Below are positions 61,518-63,921 of a DNA stretch of 63,921 nucleotides, piece by piece. This stretch comes from Cohnella mopanensis. GTDB lineage: Bacteria > Bacillota > Bacilli > Paenibacillales > Paenibacillaceae. Position 1 is the stretch's first letter, and each line of letters begins with the position of its first letter. Position numbers and translations under genes: made by a program. A model generated the notes under the pieces. That model made no database searches. It saw nothing but the letters and a program-made list of their open reading frames with translations, and was not told the origin of the DNA. Location of the stretch: NCBI RefSeq assembly GCF_022352055.1, contig NZ_JAKRWM010000023.1, positions 1-63,921 of the forward strand, read 5' to 3'.

Positions 61518-61593
61518 GGCTCCGTAGCTCAGCGGATAGAGCGACGGTTTCCTAAACCGCAGGTCGGAGGTTCAAGTCCTCTCGGGGCCGCCA
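61518..61593 (+). tRNA. tRNA-Arg (anticodon CCU)
   Basis: The 76-base cloverleaf is complete. The acceptor pairs GGCTCCG with CGGGGCC (one G-U). The D arm is GCTC/GAGC. The anticodon loop TTCCTAA gives CCT (CCU in RNA), which decodes AGG. The T arm has TTCAAGT. CCA is encoded. It stands alone and is followed by an integrase remnant, a usual place for element insertion. Confidence 0.95.
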
Positions 61594-61747
61594 CGCTACT
61601 ACCTTTTCCGTAATATCAACGGTTGTCAGCGTTGAATGTAACGCTAAGCATATTCGTAAGGCACACGATCTGAAACGTGCCCATCGCATAACCGCCGGAC
61701 ATAATTTACCCGAATCTCCTACGATTTTATCGAGGAGGTTTTTTCGT

Positions 61748-62129
61748 ATGGACCCGCGTAAAGGTAAGTCCGTAGTCAAGGGTAATCGATCAACGCGACC
61801 GACGTTATCCACAGTAGGATATCGGTTACAAGAAGCGTTCGACTTGTTTTATGGCACGAAGAAATCGGAGGATATGCGAGATACCGGAACGGACAGTTCC
61901 CGGCGTTACGTTGGCGCCTTATACAATCGCGCTGCGACTCCGGACACTTCGGACGATATTCAACTTCTTAGCGGGCGAGCAGATTATTACGATAAATCCC
62001 GTCAGCAGTATAAAGCTCCCGCGGTTTGACTGTGAGGATAAGTCTACGTTTACCGACGATGACATTCGCGGACTTTTTGCGTTTGTTCGCGTTAATACTA
62101 CGTTCATTTTGCGTCAACTCCTTCGTTAA
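61748..62129 (+). pseudogene. Tyrosine recombinase (integrase) remnant
   Basis: Two frames join into one decayed N-terminal integrase. The first (from 61748) has LQEAFDLFYGTKKSEDMRD. The second, two bases out of phase, has TLAPYTIALRLRTLRTIFNF, LAGEQIITINPVSSIKLPRF and KSTFTDDDIRGLFAFV. This is the SAM-like core-binding domain with the NPxxxIKLP phrase before the catalytic domain. The catalytic Arg-His-Arg-Tyr part is missing. It lies 154 bases after tRNA-Arg, so an element once used this tRNA as its site. Confidence 0.7.
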
Positions 62130-62254
62130 TTATTATCTCTACGCATTATCTACGAACTACGCAGTAACTTCTATTTCGACTCCCTAGGAAAATATTGTCG
62201 GACATTGTTTTTCAGTGTAAAATACTAGAAAAAAATCTCATGGAGGTATAATCA

Positions 62255-62680
62255 TTGAAAATAATAGAGCATATTAAAGGGTTTTCTTTAACGCTCTTAA
62301 GTATCGCGCTCATTTTGTCTATATTCTCAACGATTGACTATTTCAGGTACGTCAAGTATTTAAACGGGAAGCCAATATACCGTGAAGAACAGACTTCCAA
62401 ATTGTTTGTTGGTATGAGCAAGGATGAAGTGAAAAGCGTTATGGGTAGCATTGGATATGATATAAGCGCTGACTCCCCTCCTGGAATTGAGAAGAAAGAG
62501 TATGTGAGCAAATTAACCTTTGAAGGAGTTATGTTTGGAGTACCGCGACTTATTTTGGTTTATGAAAATAATAGTCTTGTACAAGCCCAATACACTGAAA
62601 AGAAAATAGAAACGTTACCACGCAGACGAAGTAGCAGCAGGGGGGAATCCATTGAATGCGTACCTAGCCCGTGCATTTGA
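62255..62680 (+). CDS. Small membrane-anchored protein with SmpA-like motif
   Basis: The 141-residue protein starts at a TTG with GGAGG upstream (LKIIEHIKGFSLTLLSIALI). A single N-terminal anchor is followed by a domain with SKLFVGMSKDEVKSVMGSIG, which resembles the SmpA/OmlA fold's G-M-S/T-x-x-E-V motif. The last 25 residues (RRRSSSRGESIECV) look unlike the rest and may reflect a frameshift. Role unknown. It is AT-rich, as are its neighbours. Confidence 0.6.
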   Translation: MKIIEHIKGFSLTLLSIALILSIFSTIDYFRYVKYLNGKPIYREEQTSKLFVGMSKDEVKSVMGSIGYDISADSPPGIEKKEYVSKLTFEGVMFGVPRLILVYENNSLVQAQYTEKKIETLPRRRSSSRGESIECVPSPCI

Positions 62681-62983
62681 AATCCAAGTTACTTCAGAGG
62701 TAATGCTGTATTCTTGGTACTGACATGCGTGTATTCCTCCCATCTGTTGCGCAATATGTGTCAAATACGCATTATCATCGAAATCACGCACGAATAACCT
62801 CGCGCAAGGTATGGACACAGGGAGTGTCCTATTCCGTCAAAGTAACGTAGGGGGATACGTCACATCGCGGCTTTGCTTAGCGGAGGTTTATTGCGTGGAT
62901 TTTGTTGCGGGGGCCGAACGTTTACTTACGTCTGGACGTACGAACGCGGGGTAGCGCTGTGTGTCCGTGTGAGGTTACGTTGA
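62681..62983. other. Intergenic region without a convincing gene
   Basis: About 300 bases. A 67-codon frame on the minus strand (62615-62818) overlaps the preceding gene and has no recognised domain. A minus-strand GGGAGG with an ATG nearby opens a frame of only ten codons. The composition is mixed, as in decayed phage or element DNA. Confidence 0.4.
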
Positions 62984-63017
62984 GAAAGAGCTCACCGATA
63001 TTGGCGGGCTCTTTTTA
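62984..63017 (+). terminator. Hairpin terminator
   Basis: AAAGAGC and GCTCTTT form the stem, followed by TTTTT. It may end the transcript of the gene at 62255 or of a lost gene. Confidence 0.7.
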
Positions 63018-63092
63018 ACTTGGAAGGATTTGGGCGATAATTGTCGAATTAATAGACTTTGCACTTATTAAAATCGCGGAGGGTCGTTCATA

Positions 63093-63761
63093 ATGGAGAA
63101 TCATGCCGAACCACAGGCAGAAGTACAACCCCCTCAACCCTATGCGGTTGAGAAAGTAGTGCAAAAACCACTAATTAGTCATCCATTATTTATTCTTACA
63201 CTATCGTTAGTCGTCATTTCACTCATCGGAATAGGGTTTCTTTACAGCACAAGTCTAAACAACAATAAACGATATGAAACTCAGCAAAAGGTTATTAATG
63301 ATCAAATTGCAAAAATCAACTCACTAACTAAAGAAACAGAGTCTCTAAAAAGGGACGCCTCAAAGATAAAGGCGATCGATGAGAAGACGGTAGCACTCGC
63401 GAAGAATTTATTTATCGTTGCTATACAGCATGAAATCGAAGGCGGAGTAGTTACAGATGATTTCACAGTTGAGAAAATTAATCTCTCTATGCTAGACGGT
63501 AATAAACTAGTAGCATCCATCGATCTAAATACCCAGCCGCAAATGTCGCTCCTTTACAAAGGGAAAGGCTCGTTTGATCTTTCTGATCGCGAGTTACGTG
63601 CTAAGAGTGCCGAAATTATCAAAGCGGTAAAGACACGTTATACGACCAGTGCTGGAGATCCAATGCCGTCATGGGACGACTCTAGCGTTTACCTCACGAT
63701 AAAAAACTACGATATTGGAAACACTTCGTCCGGAGAGTTTGCGTTAGTAGGAGAAAAATAA
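63093..63761 (+). CDS. Membrane-anchored coiled-coil protein of unknown function
   Basis: The 222-residue protein has a Pro/Gln-rich cytoplasmic N-terminus, one membrane segment (PLFILTLSLVVISLIGIGFL), a coiled coil (QQKVINDQIAKINSLTKETE) and an outer beta-type domain (INLSMLDGNKLVASIDLNTQ, SVYLTIKNYDIGN). GGAGGG precedes the ATG. It overlaps the next small frame by one base. I do not recognise the family. Confidence 0.7.
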   Translation: MENHAEPQAEVQPPQPYAVEKVVQKPLISHPLFILTLSLVVISLIGIGFLYSTSLNNNKRYETQQKVINDQIAKINSLTKETESLKRDASKIKAIDEKTVALAKNLFIVAIQHEIEGGVVTDDFTVEKINLSMLDGNKLVASIDLNTQPQMSLLYKGKGSFDLSDRELRAKSAEIIKAVKTRYTTSAGDPMPSWDDSSVYLTIKNYDIGNTSSGEFALVGEK

Positions 63762-63898
63762 TGACCCCGTTAATCACAACGCGCGACCTATACGAAGCCG
63801 CCGCTAACCGTACACCTATTCTCGTTTACTTTGACGACGCGGTGTACGGGCCGGCTCCGAATCGAGCCAGTTTATCAAATGTTATAGAACCGTGCTGA
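63761..63898 (+). CDS. Possible small protein, 45 residues
   Basis: The frame overlaps the previous stop by one base (TAATG) and GGAG lies nine bases before its ATG, so it is likely translated by coupling. It reads MTPLITTRDLYEAAANRTPI, then LVYFDDAVYGPAPNRA and ends VIEPC. Its stop is inside the following terminator. Unknown family, phage-like in size and style. Confidence 0.55.
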   Translation: MTPLITTRDLYEAAANRTPILVYFDDAVYGPAPNRASLSNVIEPC

Positions 63899-63913
63899 TG
63901 CGCGGTTCTTTTT
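63886..63913 (+). terminator. Terminator at the right edge
   Basis: GAACCGTGC and GCGCGGTTC form a 9-bp stem with one wobble and a four-base loop, followed by TTTTT. It closes the two-gene unit from 63093. Confidence 0.85.
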
Positions 63914-63921
63914 GTTTGGAA

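Noticed and set aside
1..63921. CRISPR array, rRNA operon, insertion sequence with intact transposase
   Set aside because: No regularly spaced repeats, no rRNA-like sequence and no DDE-type transposase or terminal inverted repeat pair was seen on either strand.

Overview
The window looks like chromosomal DNA from a spore-forming, motile, Gram-positive bacterium of the Paenibacillaceae (Paenibacillus or Cohnella type). The evidence is S-layer-homology (SLH) surface proteins, a Spo0E-type phosphatase, an exosporium-protein-C-like gene, strong AGGAGG ribosome binding sites with frequent TTG/GTG starts, a YesM/YesN plus LplB/YtcP-type sugar ABC transporter beside a GH42 beta-galactosidase, a sigma-D-type promoter before motAB, and many two-component and one-component regulators. 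No sequence search was run, so the genus is an inference.

Layout. 1-6.2 kb: a cut-off secreted protein, a membrane protein/XRE regulator pair, a DUF4386 protein, a prolyl-4-hydroxylase-like oxygenase and a large SLH protein. 6.2-9.2 kb: CPBP protease/TetR pair, then a class-II aaRS-like protein overlapping a glyoxalase-fold protein. 9.4-15.1 kb: a secreted serine hydrolase, an SLH protein with a long Asn-Pro tail, and an OmpR-type two-component system. 15.2-17.7 kb: PadR / DUF1048 (frameshifted) / drug-type ABC operon. 17.9-26.5 kb: small transcription units, including divergent TetR-ketopantoate reductase and HxlR-azoreductase pairs, a NarL-type two-component system and a second CPBP protease. 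26.5-35.3 kb: beta-galactosidase, sugar ABC transporter and YesM/YesN sensor-regulator, with two cre-like sites. 35.6-49 kb: a mosaic of single genes (lipoprotein, GNAT, orphan FecCD permease, WG-repeat protein, YidC, M28 peptidase, sulfurtransferase, MFS, DUF975) separated by unusual repeated intergenic sequence. 49-54.8 kb: GNAT, DUF378, PCD, motAB, oxidoreductase, glucosaminidase-like protein, a DnaA-box palindrome, tadA and a Spo0E-like gene. 55-61.4 kb: a Bce-like module (regulator, kinase, ATPase, FtsX permease) with a matching operator, and a LacI regulator. 61.5 kb to the end: tRNA-Arg(CCU), an integrase remnant and small membrane proteins, probably the relic of an integrated element.

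The most unusual structure is a dispersed intergenic repeat. Copies of the last ~20 codons of the sulfurtransferase gene (translation like NWSDWISYxxNPxAxGEE-stop) occur without the rest of the gene at about 41.61, 43.60 and 44.77 kb, with a diverged copy at 19.59 kb that supplies the Shine-Dalgarno of the next gene. Two copies are followed by related hairpin terminators, and two such blocks also carry a tandem TTGAC-containing motif. A second structure of note is a near-perfect palindrome of four DnaA-box-like 9-mers upstream of tadA.
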